Part shown: positions 50,641 to 61,199 of the stretch, one piece after another | How the letters are laid out: each line of letters opens with the position of its first letter | Numbering within the stretch: the stretch's first letter is position 1 | NCBI GenBank assembly: GCA_905221605.1 | Contig: CAJNDS010002389.1 | Location: 246,001-310,000 of the forward strand | DNA: 64,000 bases | Source of the DNA: Symbiodinium natans | Lineage: Eukaryota; Sar; Dinophyceae; Suessiales; Symbiodiniaceae | Direction of reading: 5' to 3' | Made by a program: the position numbers and the translations under genes | Notes under the pieces: generated by a model | The model's input: only the letters and a program-made list of their open reading frames with translations | Told to the model about the DNA's origin: nothing | Databases searched by the model: none

Positions 50641-50715
50641 GGAGCGATTTTGAACGGAAAACAGCAGGGTCCGAAGAGGACAAACAGGACCTCTACTACC
50701 TCAATGAAGTCAGGG

Positions 50716-50838
50716 GAAGGGGAGTTCGAGCACACTGGGGTCGTCATACCTGTGAACAGGGACAAGATCCAAAGTGACCCAGGATGGAGCCCAGCAAGGA
50801 ATCTAGGACTCTGCAGTAGGTGCCGCAAGTGGCATTGA
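50716..50838 (+). CDS. Candidate terminal exon, unknown protein
   Basis: One frame reads GEFEHTGVVIPVNRDKIQSD and PGWSPARNLGLCSRCRKWH to TGA at 50836. CSRCRKWH contains a CxxC pair. An upstream frame reads EEDKQDLYYLNEVRGRG and may be part of a preceding exon. Confidence 0.4.
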   Translation, partial: EGEFEHTGVVIPVNRDKIQSDPGWSPARNLGLCSRCRKWH

Positions 50839-50950
50839 CCCCCATGCAGCGTGCATTGCGACCCAACCAAGGACTGACTCTGCACAGGTCAGCCTAAACC
50901 TGAAATCCTTGCTTCTGCCACCCCCATGCCCTCCTCTCCCTTCTCGCCAG

Positions 50951-51073
50951 CATGAGGCGTGGGCGCTTACTGACGAGCGCTGAAATCCGCAACCTGAACA
51001 GTGGAAAGGGAGGGGCCTGGGGCCTCAGCAGCTGCTTTGAGATGATCGAGACCCCTGCGCCCTTAGAGAAAGC
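50951..51073 (+). CDS. Candidate exon, unknown protein
   Basis: After TTCTCGCCAG the frame reads MRRGRLLTSAEIRNLNSGKG and AWGLSSCFEMIETPAPLEKA. The CCCTAAA tract at 51083 follows. It may belong with exons 51437-51707. Confidence 0.5.
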
Positions 51074-51082
51074 ACCCAGCAG

Positions 51083-51184
51083 TAACCCGAAACCCTAAAC
51101 CCTAAACCCTACACCCTAAACCCTAAACCCTGAACCCTGCACCCTAAACCCTAAACCCTAAACCCTAACCCTAAACCCTAAACC
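51083..51184. repeat. CCCTAAA telomere-type tract
   Basis: About 14 units with CCCTACA, CCCTGAA and one short CCCTAA unit. Confidence 0.97.
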
Positions 51185-51298
51185 AGTTCAGCTGCTCACG
51201 CAACAAAGTCCTGAACCATGAGGGGCCGGATCCCCAATGCTGAGGCTTCGATGAATTGACTGCATGCCACTCCGAGGTGCTGGGATGTGCTAGGTGAC

Positions 51299-51369
51299 TT
51301 TAGGGTTTGGGGTTTAGGGTTTAGGGTTTAGGGTTTGGGGTTTAGGGTTTAGGGTTTAGGGTTTAGGGT
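51299..51369. repeat. TTTAGGG telomere-type tract
   Basis: Ten units with two TTTGGGG variants. It lies 114 nt after the CCCTAAA tract; the spacer (about CSRNKVLNHEGPDPQC) may be a small exon. Confidence 0.97.
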
Positions 51370-51436
51370 CCCTGGATGTTCACATCCGTGTTCGCGCGCG
51401 TGTTCACAGTCGTGTTCTTTTCTTGAGCCCTGACAG

Positions 51437-51707
51437 GCGAGAGAAGCATCGTCCTGGGTACAGCTGTTTGATGTGCTTCGGGACAACGTTTCGCCGAGGA
51501 GACCTGGTGGACCTTTGGTGAAAGGTGAGTTGTACCGCACACTGTTGTTGCTGCCATCTTTTAGGCATGCATGATGATCTTCTGGTGTTAGCATTCCAGG
51601 AATGTGTGCCACCAGTTCAGCAACATGTACAAGAGGTCTGTTTCACTGCCATCAAAGCAGGCGCAGGGACTGAGGCAACCCATGGCAAACCCGACACTGA
51701 AGAGTAA
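51437..51707 (+). CDS. Two-exon 3' end of an unknown gene with a 40-nt intron
   Basis: Exon 51437-51524 reads AREASSWVQLFDVLRDNVSP and RRPGGPLVK after CTGACAG, and ends AAAG/GTGAGT. The intron is 51525-51564, GTGAGT to CATCTTTTAG, only 40 nt, with standard GT-AG ends. Exon 51565-51707 continues in phase, GMHDDLLVLAFQECVPPVQQ and HVQEVCFTAIKAGAG, to TAA. The helical text resembles a subunit-type protein, but no family is recognised. Upstream exons may include 50951-51073. Confidence 0.65.
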
Positions 51708-52190
51708 CTCCTCGCCAACGCGCAGTTCAAGGGTTTGGGTTCCTGATAAGTTAAGCATAGTAATCATCTCATCAAATCCATGCTCCATACTCCATACTTG
51801 CCGAGGCCTTTAGGTCTTTGTCTCGGCTTCAATTGGTCTACCGGAGGTCTACTCGATGTGAAGCCACAGTCACAAATTCCTCATGACATAGGTCCCATAT
51901 AAGGCGGCGGAGCCGCCCTAACCTGAAGTGTACAACCTTCTGGTGCAAATGCCATGCACCGGAAGCTACCAGAACTTCTGTGCCCCCCCGGCCAGCATTC
52001 TGAAACCCATGGGCCGCAAAGGCAGACACCGTAAGTACTGACTGATCCTGAGCAATGTCAACTAGGACATGCTGGACCGGAGTGGTCGTCAACAAAACGA
52101 AAACGAAATTCCCATGTCATCAGTGGTGGGAAGTCCTGAATTCCTGGAAGGATTATTCGGAGACAGAAGCCCGGATAAAAGTATGAGATA
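51708..52190. other. No supported gene
   Basis: 3' flank of the preceding gene; no motif on either strand. Confidence 0.45.
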
Positions 52191-52191
52191 C

Positions 52192-52289
52192 GGGGTTTAC
52201 GATATTGGGGTACCTTATTGGGTCCTTATTATAAGAGGATCCTACTATTTGGCGGTCTATACTAGGGGTCCCTTATTATCGTAAACAAA
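52192..52289. mobile_element. Family A MITE, full-length reference copy
   Basis: The perfect 10-bp terminal inverted repeats are GTTTACGATA (52195-52204) and TATCGTAAAC (52277-52286). Inner sequence GGGTCCTTATTATAAGAGGA and CCTACTATTTGGCGGTCTAT. It is 92 bp with no coding capacity. Related copies lie near 17127, 20509, 34853 and 45320. Confidence 0.85.
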
Positions 52290-53060
52290 CCAAATGAACA
52301 AACACAAAGAAGAAATGGATAAGACACGCCAGAAAAGAAGGCCTGCTGCTAAACCGAGCACTTGCAGCCCCTACCGTGCTGGTTACGGCTTTGCGTTCTT
52401 GGGGTTGGAGTTCACATGGCTTTAGGATGGCGCCGGTTGAGAGTTTATTGGTTTGTAGCGGGTTTGTGAGAGATCCTGAACCCTGAGCCGACAAGAACAC
52501 TGAATGCACCAGCCCCTGCGTTGGGGTGGCACCGTGCACGTGTAGTTTATAGGTCCGGCCAGGGCCCTGCGGAATTTGTTTGGAGCAGATGCGGAGGTTG
52601 GATGTCCTAGGATCTTGCAGGCCTTTCATGTTAATGTGCCTGTGAGTTCCACTAAGCCCCCGAGCCATAAAACGACGGACGGGTGAAGATTCAGAAGCAG
52701 TTGCTGTGTCTTTCATGGGTAAACAGAAGGTACGGCTCAGGGTTGTAAGGGTTTTTTTGGATGTTTTGGGGTTTTCTCGGACCTCACCAAGAAGTGCCCA
52801 AAGCTCCAAGTCATGGATAGCCTCCCCCCTCCCTTCCCTCCCCGGGTTGAACATGCACAAAATTGACAAAATCACGATCTTTCTTGCACTGTGCACTCAA
52901 CCTCCGCACTGTTGGCTTGCCTCCTTGGTCACCTTGTGCAGATAGTTTCGGAGAAGACGCGCAATGCTGGGGGCTTTTGAGAGTTAGGTGCTAAACAGCT
53001 TTAGATGTATCGACTCGAGAGATCCCCCGAGCAACCCGTTTACGGTTAGGATGATGAAGC
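52290..53060. other. No supported gene
   Basis: A 206-codon minus frame begins within the MITE flank and has no family motif. Confidence 0.4.
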
Positions 53061-53132
53061 CATTCTGTCACGCTTCATACGGTATGGGAGGAGTTCCAGT
53101 CCGGGACAGAGTGCGTGAAAGGTGCGTCTTTG

Positions 53133-53335
53133 CAGGATACGTGTGGAAATCGATGACTCTGGTTTACGATGGAAGGCTTGCTATGCTTGCTGCTTCCTCC
53201 CCACTTGCTCCTGGGGTTTTGGCATGTCTGAGCTGTGACTGGATCAAGGAAAGTTGTTTCGCCTGGCCACAATCCGTTCTGAAAGAGGCTGACGCTGCGT
53301 GTTGTTCCAAGAAATCTGGTGGTGCTGGTTGCTAA
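53133..53335 (+). CDS. Weak candidate coding region, cysteine-rich end
   Basis: After GTCTTTGCAG a frame reads YVWKSMTLVYDGRLAMLAAS, later SCDWIKESCFAWPQ, and ends CCSKKSGGAGC with TAA. A second frame after the same AG is also open for 33 codons. Confidence 0.3.
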
Positions 53336-53339
53336 CAAC

Positions 53340-55745
53340 TAACACCCTGGATGCACTAGGGCATGGGATGCACAGGGTTGTAGCTCTTGTCGGTGTAGGC
53401 TTCGGGTATTCAGTGGTTCTTGAAGCTGGAAATGGGTAGTGAAACGCAGAGTTCAACAGTTCTATGCCATGTACAATGCTGGCAACATCTTTTCGCGAAG
53501 ACCAACTACGGAATTCCGAGCCTGCTCAGCTTCAACCATCCTGATACCCTTCGAGGATGTAGTCGAAAGAGGTGAAACATAGGTGTATGGTCTTAACATG
53601 TCTTAACACTGGAGAACTCAGAAGAGTCACAAGCTCAGAGGCTGTCGCACCACGTGGCAGCTGTGCGTGGCAAGTGGGGATCTCTGTTCAAGATGTCTCA
53701 TGTCCTCTGTCCTACATCTTCTCTGCCTGCGGCTTCGATTGCAGCGGGGCACCCATCAGTGACATGCAGGCTGTTCATCAGTGTCCCATGACGTGCTGCC
53801 TGGATTCATGGGTTCCCGCGTCCGCGGACGTGAGGTTTTCCAGCAATCAATCGTGCTCATGTACCGCAGCACGCTGGCACAAAGCTGTTTGCCCTTCTGT
53901 CAGAAGGCTAGCACCGAGATCGCTGTGCTTGAAAGAGCTGGGTTCTAGTGCGGCTGCCGCTGTCCCCTAATGTCACCGTGCTAGCAGAGAACCGGTGACG
54001 GCGGTGAAAGTGCTTCTGACAACGCAGTGCTGCGGCTGACTGTGCCCGCTTCATCCTGGGGTCTGTGGGCTGCATGGGCCGGGCTGAACTCTGTGTTGAG
54101 GCGGTGTCCCGATGGTGTGATGGTCAGTGATGGTGGCCATTTTCCAGACTTTTGTGGGTCCATGCATGGGTTACCAGAAGCCTCTTTCGAAACATGTCGG
54201 TGTGGAATACTCGGTGCCTGGAAGATCTTCAAACATGCGGAAAGGTTTTGAGGTGGTAAGGCTGTAGAAGCTTCAGAATGTTGAGCATCTGGGGGCTTGA
54301 GGCTTCAGGTCTGGAAGGATCAAGACTTTGTAGTTTAGCTTTACAGTAGCTTATGCTGTCTTCGGTCGAGGCGCAATCCATCGGTGAATCTCAAGCAGGG
54401 GCATGCAGCCCGGTGCATGGTAGCTGAATCACTGAGAGGCAGGAGGGGCCCAAGCCTCAGACAGGTTCGGTGTCTAGACTGGGGGATCAAGAGCACCTAA
54501 ACCCTCAAAGCCCTCGGCTCAGCTGGGGGCAGCGCTCAACTCTCGGTTTTGTCGTCAATTTCAAACTCTTGCAAGATTGTAGAGGAGAGAAGCAGATGGG
54601 TGCAGCACGGTTTCTGAAGGTCTCCCCCGACCGAACCTTGAGCTGGGTGCTGGCCTTCTCCGAACCTGCCGACAGAACGGAACTAATCGGCTTAGTTAGG
54701 CAGGCTTGCGAGGGCCCAGCTTTCGGGGGGCTCTTCGTGTGGCTCGGGTGTGCTTGGGGGTCTTGAAGCGTCGGTGGTGGTCGTTAGGTCCAAATCCGAA
54801 TCCCCAGGCCCTGCAACTTCCTGACACCCGGGCTCACATCTCGCAAGCCCTTCGAATCCGGGTGTTGCCAGCTAAAAGCCTCATGTGGGCTCAGTGTGCG
54901 CTTGGCCTTTGCCGGCTCGGGGCTGCTCCCTCTCATGACCTCTCATCGGGATGTACCTGTAGAGTGCAAAGCAGACACTAGGCGTCTTCAGGGACTTAAG
55001 GTTTCAAAGATGCGTCATGTGAGCAAACTTCGGATCGTAAACTTTAATCGTATTAGGATCTCTGAAGTTGCATATGCAAGCCGATCAAATGTGTGGCAGA
55101 GGTAGGGCACAAGCATTCGGATCCATAGGAGCACGCCTGACCATTGCGTTGACGACGGTTGCAGCTCCAGAGACGGCTTGCAGCGCAGCTGTTCGGAAAC
55201 CCTGCGTTCGGGCGGGGGTGCGGTGAATTTTCATGAGCCGAGGCATACCCCTTGACCCTCAAGTCGTGACAAACTATTCCTAGTGCAGCCCTTGACCCGG
55301 GCGAGAGGAAGGTGCATGGGAAAACATCCTAAACCCTAGGACCAGACGCTAAACCTTCACAGAGACAACTAGAAAGTGTGCCGCCTCCCGCTTTTGCCCT
55401 CCCCCGAGTAAGCTTGCAAGCTAGCACTGTAGGTCTCCTGTTGTGTCTCAACGCAGTATATTTTCGAGCATACTTATAGTTTGAGACATATACTGTAGCC
55501 ATAGCTTGATTCAATCTGTGCTTCTCCTGATGAAGATGCTTCAGTCGCACAAACCTTCGAGCAGACAAAAGCAGCAAGTTTATTCTCAATTGCAGGCTTC
55601 ATGAATCAGTTGAACCAGTGGCCAAAGCAATTGCTAGAAGTCTCAGGAGCATGATGAAACATGCTTCACTGACCCCAAAGCAGAACCCCATGTACACTGC
55701 TGACTGAGGGCAGTGCTGTCCCACTACCCTCAACGAAAAACCAAC
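53340..55745. other. No supported gene
   Basis: Several frames of 70-130 codons are open on the + strand (53572-53970, 54027-54251, 54470-54766), but none shows a family motif or a convincing in-phase join. Confidence 0.4.
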
Positions 55746-55750
55746 CCTGA

Positions 55751-55790
55751 ACCCCCTAAACCCTAAATCCCGGACCCTGAACCCTACGTT
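55751..55790. repeat. CCCTAAA telomere-type tract, relic
   Basis: Five worn units (CCCTGAA, CCCTAAA, CCCGGAC). Confidence 0.75.
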
Positions 55791-56031
55791 TGGAAGTTTC
55801 CAGGCTTTTGAGCTACGGCCCTCTGCTGGTGGCTTGAATGGTTAATCATGTTGAGTCATGTTAAGCCAAAGACTTTCCGGTCACGTGCGGTTCAAAGCCA
55901 CCAAGCAGTGGATCCATGGGGTAGGGTTGGTGAAGAATGCATAATACACAGGTCGCAGATATGTACATACACACTTGTTCATGCACGACTCGTCTTGCAG
56001 TTCCCTAAGCAAACTCTGAGCAGAAAGAACC

Positions 56032-56533
56032 TTGAAGTGTTGCTGTAGGACGCCCTCATGCAGGGATGTCTCGCAGAAGGGCTCAGCAGTGTCCGTACAG
56101 CAGACCAAGAGCTTGCACAGTGGCACGACGACGGGCGGAAGCGGTGCAATGCATCAGTCACGCTCCAAGCTGGAGCTTTTCACTGGTCCCGACCTGCTCA
56201 TAGACGGCACACCCTTCATTCAGCTTTCACGCTGTGAGCGGTTGGCCGAAGCCAGCAACAACAATGTGTGCTGGGAAAGTCTACTGGGAGTACGAACGAA
56301 GGGAAGGGCGTGCGCACCTCCCAAAAAATGCTGTGCCACTCTGTGCCACTCTGTGCCACGGGAGGTTGTATGAAACCCCACGCGTGTTGCTGTTAGGAAG
56401 GAGTGACCCGAGTGACCCCGCGGAGAGGCTTAGCTTGTCAAACGACACGGAGAGGAAAGCGAACAACAATTCGAGGGTTTCTCATATTGTATGGTCAGGT
56501 CCAGTAGCTGTGTTCGGCACTGAAGCAGGTTAG
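56032..56533 (+). CDS. Candidate coding region, frame ambiguous
   Basis: One frame to about 56373 reads SRSKLELFTGPDLLIDGTPF and IQLSRCERLAEASNNN. A second, from about 56250 to 56533, reads KVYWEYERREGRAHLPKNAV and LYETPRVLLLGRSDPSDP. Both look protein-like. They could be two exons with a short unseen intron or a frame slip. Family unknown. Confidence 0.35.
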
Positions 56534-56539
56534 AATTGA

Positions 56540-57620
56540 AGAAGAGATTGAATCCCTCAACACATTCTTGGTCCGGCTTGCTCCTGCATGTTAAATCAAT
56601 CCCGGACACGTCCTGTGACTTTGTTGCAGTGGCTGAGGCCCAAAACTACCCAGGGATCACGCATGCCAGAGATTCTAAATGATAAGATTTGAGAAGTTCC
56701 ATGCAAGCTTTAGCGGACCCAGCAGGCATCTGCCCTTCACAAACCCACATGGAGGTTGCGAAGCATAACATGCCCTTAGCAGGGCTGCCAAGCTCTTGGG
56801 GATTAGCTTAGAGCCTTTAAGGAGCCAAAGTGTTTGGGCTCAGTTAGTGGAAAGGTTTGGGTAAGGTTTACGAAGGTTTGCTTTGGCCTTTAGTCCAGGA
56901 TTGCTGGTTCGGGCACTGTGCATGTGCCGGGCATGGGACTTCAACCAACGATCAAACCCTCCCATCAGCCCAAATTCTCTGACATCTGAAGTCACCTATC
57001 TGGCAACCTGCCCTTGTGGACATCTCTGTTGTATTTCTGTTATGGCACAGCGGCTCAAAGGAAGCTGCGCGGATGTTGCACGGGATCGCCTTCCAGAACC
57101 TCTGAAGCCCTCTCAGCCCAAATCCTAAAGCTTTGCTCTGCGCCCTGGACCTTAAGCCGTCTGGCCCTCTGCCTAATTACTTACGTTCTCTTGACGCGAT
57201 CTTTTTCCAATGGACGGCCCTGGTTCTTTGGCAGACGCCGTGGATGCAGCAGCTAGCGAGGTTTGCACATCTCTGCTCTTGCATGCAGTCTTGATGCTGT
57301 ACTCAGTTTCTCACTCAATTGAGTCGTGGCGAAAGTCAACTTAACGGCATACAGAATCTGTCACACATGCATCGTTTCATTACCGCAAGCCTTGGGTTCT
57401 GAGGGCTTAGGGTTGTAGTTCTCGTCTTGAAGAGATTGTAGCAGCTAGGGTCTGAGGGCTAGCAGCAACATTCTACGCCTGTACCTTGGGACGATGGGAG
57501 GCGGTGTGGTGTGGGAAAGTTGCCTCAGGGAACGAGGGGTGACTGAGCTCTGACATGAGGGAAGAATCGAAAGAAACGGTAGATGCGAGCACGTTCAGAT
57601 TGTAGATTATACATACATAT
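56540..57620. other. No supported gene
   Basis: No motif or repeat of note. Confidence 0.45.
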
Positions 57621-57621
57621 A

Positions 57622-57674
57622 TAGGGGTGATATATATATATATATAGGGGTGATATATATATATATATATATGT
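57622..57674. repeat. TA microsatellite with duplicated GGGGTGATA block
   Basis: AGGGGTGATATATATATATA occurs twice in tandem. Confidence 0.9.
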
Positions 57675-57810
57675 GTAGATCACCCCTCCTGGGAGCATAC
57701 CAAGCGGCTCAAGCACTGTGGTGAGCAACGGCGCCTCGGTCCATCATGACATCCCTGTGCTCCAAGGCACTCCGGGTGAAAGACCGACAATCGGTCAAAC
57801 TTATGCTTGG

Positions 57811-57834
57811 AGTTTAGGGTTTAGGGTTTAGGGT
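57811..57834. repeat. TTTAGGG telomere-type tract, short
   Basis: Three units about 120 nt before the membrane protein exon. Confidence 0.9.
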
Positions 57835-57952
57835 GCATCGCGGCTGATGCTGATGTAGGCGGCGGAACGGTAGCATCATCTTGCTAGAGCTCTGGTGGTC
57901 GTTCTTTGCTTGTCGGGGGGAGGGGGAGGGTGCGCATCCTGACGTGTCGCAG

Positions 57953-58480
57953 GTCCTTCTTGCGGCTGCCTGCTGCGCAAGCGCTTGGGCCTGCACCAAC
58001 AATGGCGAGTTCGACCAGAATTCCTTCACAGCGTCCCTCTATGGTGGCTCCTTCGGTGGCATGGCGCTGGCCCTCATCATGGTGATCCTGGCCTCCTTGC
58101 CGCTTTGCTGTGGAGTGTTGAAGCAGTACGGGAAGATCATTGCTGGCATGGCCATCGTGCTTGGTTTGGTCTCCTTGGCGCTTCCCCTCCTTGGCTCCAT
58201 GGGTGCCTGCGGGCCTTTCGTGGATGCCATTTGCAATGAGCGCTGCAGCGGCTACGAGTGCTCAGCACAGGAGAGGGACGACATGTCATCCCTTTGCAAC
58301 GCGCTGGGCTTCCTGGTGGTCTACATCGGCGCCTTTGGCTGGGCCACCTGCGTCTTGGGCATCGTGGCGGCCTCACTGGGCTGCTGCGTGTGCTGCGGCT
58401 GCTGCAAGGCCAACATGAACGAGCCCGCGGCAAAGGGTGGGCCACCCGTCGTGGTGGGGGCTGTGCAGCAGGGGGCTTGA
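57953..58480 (+). CDS. Four-helix cysteine-rich membrane protein, last exon (tetraspan/claudin-like topology)
   Basis: After GTGTCGCAG the frame VLLAAACCASAWACTNNGEF runs 175 codons to TGA at 58478. Hydrophobic segments are at about codons 1-14 (probably the end of a signal or first helix), 36-57 (GGMALALIMVILASLPLCCG), 62-80 (IIAGMAIVLGLVSLALPL) and 125-151 (FLVVYIGAFGWATCVLGIV). A loop between helices 3 and 4 has four cysteines (CGPFVDAICNERCSGYEC). The C-terminal tail begins CCVCCGCCKANMN, a likely palmitoylation cluster, and ends with a Gly/Pro/Val tail. The plan is four helices with a cysteine-bonded loop, as in claudin-like and other small tetraspan proteins; exact family not recognised. 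Codon use is strongly G/C-rich at third positions and the opposite frames are shadows. The first exon with the start codon is not found; an in-frame ATG at 57881 lies in likely intron. Confidence 0.8.
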   Translation, partial: VLLAAACCASAWACTNNGEFDQNSFTASLYGGSFGGMALALIMVILASLPLCCGVLKQYGKIIAGMAIVLGLVSLALPLLGSMGACGPFVDAICNERCSGYECSAQERDDMSSLCNALGFLVVYIGAFGWATCVLGIVAASLGCCVCCGCCKANMNEPAAKGGPPVVVGAVQQGA

Positions 58481-59540
58481 AACGCCGCAAGCTTGTGACC
58501 GTGAAGGTCAGTTGTGTCGCCTGGGCTGGGCTCAAAAGGGGTCCGGCCATCGTGGATTGAACCCTTCATGCTTCACTTGACGGCTGCTGTTGGCCCTTTG
58601 CTACCTATCAAGATTCTCATGGTCCCCAAACTAGAGCACATATTCGAATTTTCCCAAGACGGAAAATCTGAGCAGACTTTCGTTTGCCACCCTGCCGCTC
58701 TCTCTCTTTCTCTCTCTCCCTCTTCTCATGTTCGAATATCCGGTCCTCTTGCTGTTGTATTGTTGTTCTTGGTTTGACATCCTCCCTCTTAGTAGAGTAC
58801 CGTACTAAACATGCTAATGTTTACGAATGTTGTCCAACGCCCATAAGGCCACAAGTGATCCGGTCAAACAAAAGCATAAAAGGTCGATCTCACGCAGACC
58901 GCGGGCGGCCTCTTTTCAATGCAAGTTGCTAAAGCAGCTTTTGGCAGCCCTGCTGTCGCTGATTCGGGTGACGGTGAGTTTTGCCGGCCCAAGAGGTCCC
59001 CAAGGGCGCTCTTGGCTGTTGGCGAACTCTTGCATGACCTGCTGGATCGCGCTGAGGTTCGGAGGTCCGCTTGATGCACCAACAGTGCAGAAGCGAAACA
59101 AGATTTCGACAGATTTCCGACTTAGGTCCACCCCAGCCCCGTGCGTCACGTTCATCTCTTAGGTGTGGAGTGTCTGCAAGTGGTTTCGTAGTCATTGTAA
59201 AACGGATATCACCAGATCCCTACTGTAGCTCCAAAGGCCATGATGTTGTTTCAGGGGTGGGGGGGGGCTCAGCAGCCGGGTTCTCGAGTGTGCTTGTCTG
59301 GGTGGTGCTGCACGCTGCCTCATGATAAGGTAGGCATGTAGGATGTCGCGGAACTGAGTCTTGACCCCCCCCCAAATACATGAATCACAGGCTTAGGCTA
59401 GCTATGGTGCGCTTGATCGGTCAGAGCTGCAGGAATGGAAATCCCACACACAAAGCCGCAGCTCTCACTTCTTTCGCCAACTTCAACGCTAAGCAGCCTG
59501 TATCTTCTGGCTTAAGCCACTCAGCCCTCGCTACCCGGGA
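58481..59540. other. Downstream flank with competing weak frames
   Basis: Around 58930-59160 the + strand offers QLLAALLSLIRVT before a GTGAGT donor. The - strand offers NLSAIQQVMQEFANSQERPW. Both look plausible and cannot both be exons. Confidence 0.3.
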
Positions 59541-59550
59541 TCTTGCAGGT

Positions 59551-60172
59551 GCCGGACAGCCCAGCTGTCGAGGAGGAGCCCAAAATGGTGGGGATGCAGC
59601 ATTCGCGGTCCCAGGGAGTGCCCGGAAGTTGCTCTGCACCAACAGGTCAATATGCTTCGGAGTTTGCTAGGCCGATGTGCGCTCAAGCCTCTCCACCCTC
59701 TTGCCCTGTTCCTGTTCTCTTGCGAACCTGCATCGCCTCTGAACGACCCGAGCTCGAGGGACCCGAGGAACCCCAGGGACCGAAGGAACCCGAGGAACCC
59801 GAGGAACCCGAGGATCCCGAGGAACCTGGTCCATGGAGGATTATCATTTTTTACCTCCTACATCGTGAAAGCAACACAACTCTTCGAACCTGCCAGTTTA
59901 GACTGCGCATCGCTCTACATCGTATCTGGCGCCCCGCATCCTTATGCTGCTTGCGAGCCGGTGAGGAAGCCGGACCTTCTCTGACCTATGCTGAGCTTTC
60001 AGACAAGTCCCTCGCTGCTGCGCGAGGACTGCGGGGAGTTTGGGAGAGGGGGTGGGGTCTCTGCGAGTCGTGCCTGAAGGCCGTGAACCACAGTGGTGCC
60101 ACAGTTCTGCAGACGGTCGCGTGCTCTATTGCTTGCTACAGCCGAAGTCTCCAAAAAAAAAGATGCCCGTGA
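59551..60172 (+). CDS. Candidate coding region with GPEEPEEP repeat
   Basis: After ATCTTGCAG a 207-codon frame begins VPDSPAVEEEPKMVGMQHSR. It crosses a (CCCGAGGAA)n stretch at 59755-59830 giving EEPEEPEEPEDPEEP, and ends at TGA 60170. A second + frame reads SFFTSYIVKATQLFEPASLD over the same ground. Only the first 25 codons look secure. Confidence 0.3.
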
Positions 60173-60590
60173 GCTTCCCGAGTTTTTTTCGAAAAGTGTG
60201 CGGGGGCAACCCAACATCTTCTTGGAGCTTCATCGCCGTCGTTTTCGGATTTCTAGACCATGTACTGGGGGAGTATAAATGTTTACGAGATCCCGGAGCG
60301 TGTTATCCAGGATCGTGCGTTTGCAGTGCTGTTGTTCCCGCTACTCAAGGAACTAATCCAACCCAGCCCTCTAGACCCAACCGCCAAGAGCGGAGCACCA
60401 TCATCTTCTGAACCCCACATACACCGTGCCCCGTACTTCATTCCACGATTCCCTGCTTCCTGGCCTCCAATCTCGGATGCGTACAGCCCCAATTGGTTTC
60501 GCCAGTGCTGCCGCGCTATCCTGGGATTCTCAGCGCCGCGTGAGTGAGTGAGACCTGGAAATCCTGCCTCTGCTTGGAGGACTCGTCGCC

Positions 60591-61199
60591 TTGGGCATAC
60601 AAAGAAGCCCCCGTCCACTGCTCACGGTGATGCGGCGAGGCCGGTGCACGCTCTTTTTCTGGCGCAGCCCACTCTTTGCCTTTAAAGGCTTGGGGCTTGG
60701 GCTTGGGGCTTCGACTGGATGTTGGGAGAGTAGTTGCTCTGTTCGCAGTGCGGAAGGATCGAAGAACCTCAGTAGACCTAACTCCCAATCGCCTCAGACC
60801 TTAAGAGCAACCATCAAGCTCCCAAGCGCCACTGGAGCTGTGCTTGATAGCCAGACGCTCCATTCTGCGAGGAAGTTTCCTGAATGTCTGAGAAGTCCCT
60901 TCGGCCAAGAGAGCCATGCCCAGAGGATGCGATTGGTACACTGTCTACATCGCCTCCTCGCGGCTCGGGGTGCCGCTCGTTTCTTGGATGACCTACAGGG
61001 GCTTCGGGTAGATTTCTGTGGGGACGCAGCTCGCAAAGCCGTCTTGGTCAAACCGGTGCCTTGCTCGACCCCGAGACGCAACAACCGAGTCAGTTTCATG
61101 CAACACTATCATGCTCTCATACGCTCTCATGATAATGTTGTTCTGACCATTTTTGTCGTGCTTCCTTGTGAAGGAACCGTGCTTAAGGCAGGGGATTAG
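60591..61199 (+). CDS. Weak candidate coding region
   Basis: The 203-codon frame is most protein-like at MRLVHCLHRLLAARGAARFL and DDLQGLRVDFCGDAARKAVL, around 60928-61050. No family is recognised and the minus strand is partly open too. Confidence 0.25.
   Translation: MGIQRSPRPLLTVMRRGRCTLFFWRSPLFAFKGLGLGLGASTGCWESSCSVRSAEGSKNLSRPNSQSPQTLRATIKLPSATGAVLDSQTLHSARKFPECLRSPFGQESHAQRMRLVHCLHRLLAARGAARFLDDLQGLRVDFCGDAARKAVLVKPVPCSTPRRNNRVSFMQHYHALIRSHDNVVLTIFVVLPCEGTVLKAGD

Noticed and set aside
52276-52896. 206-codon minus-strand gene
   Set aside because: Low-complexity, starts at a MITE edge, no family motif, and plus-strand frames are also open.
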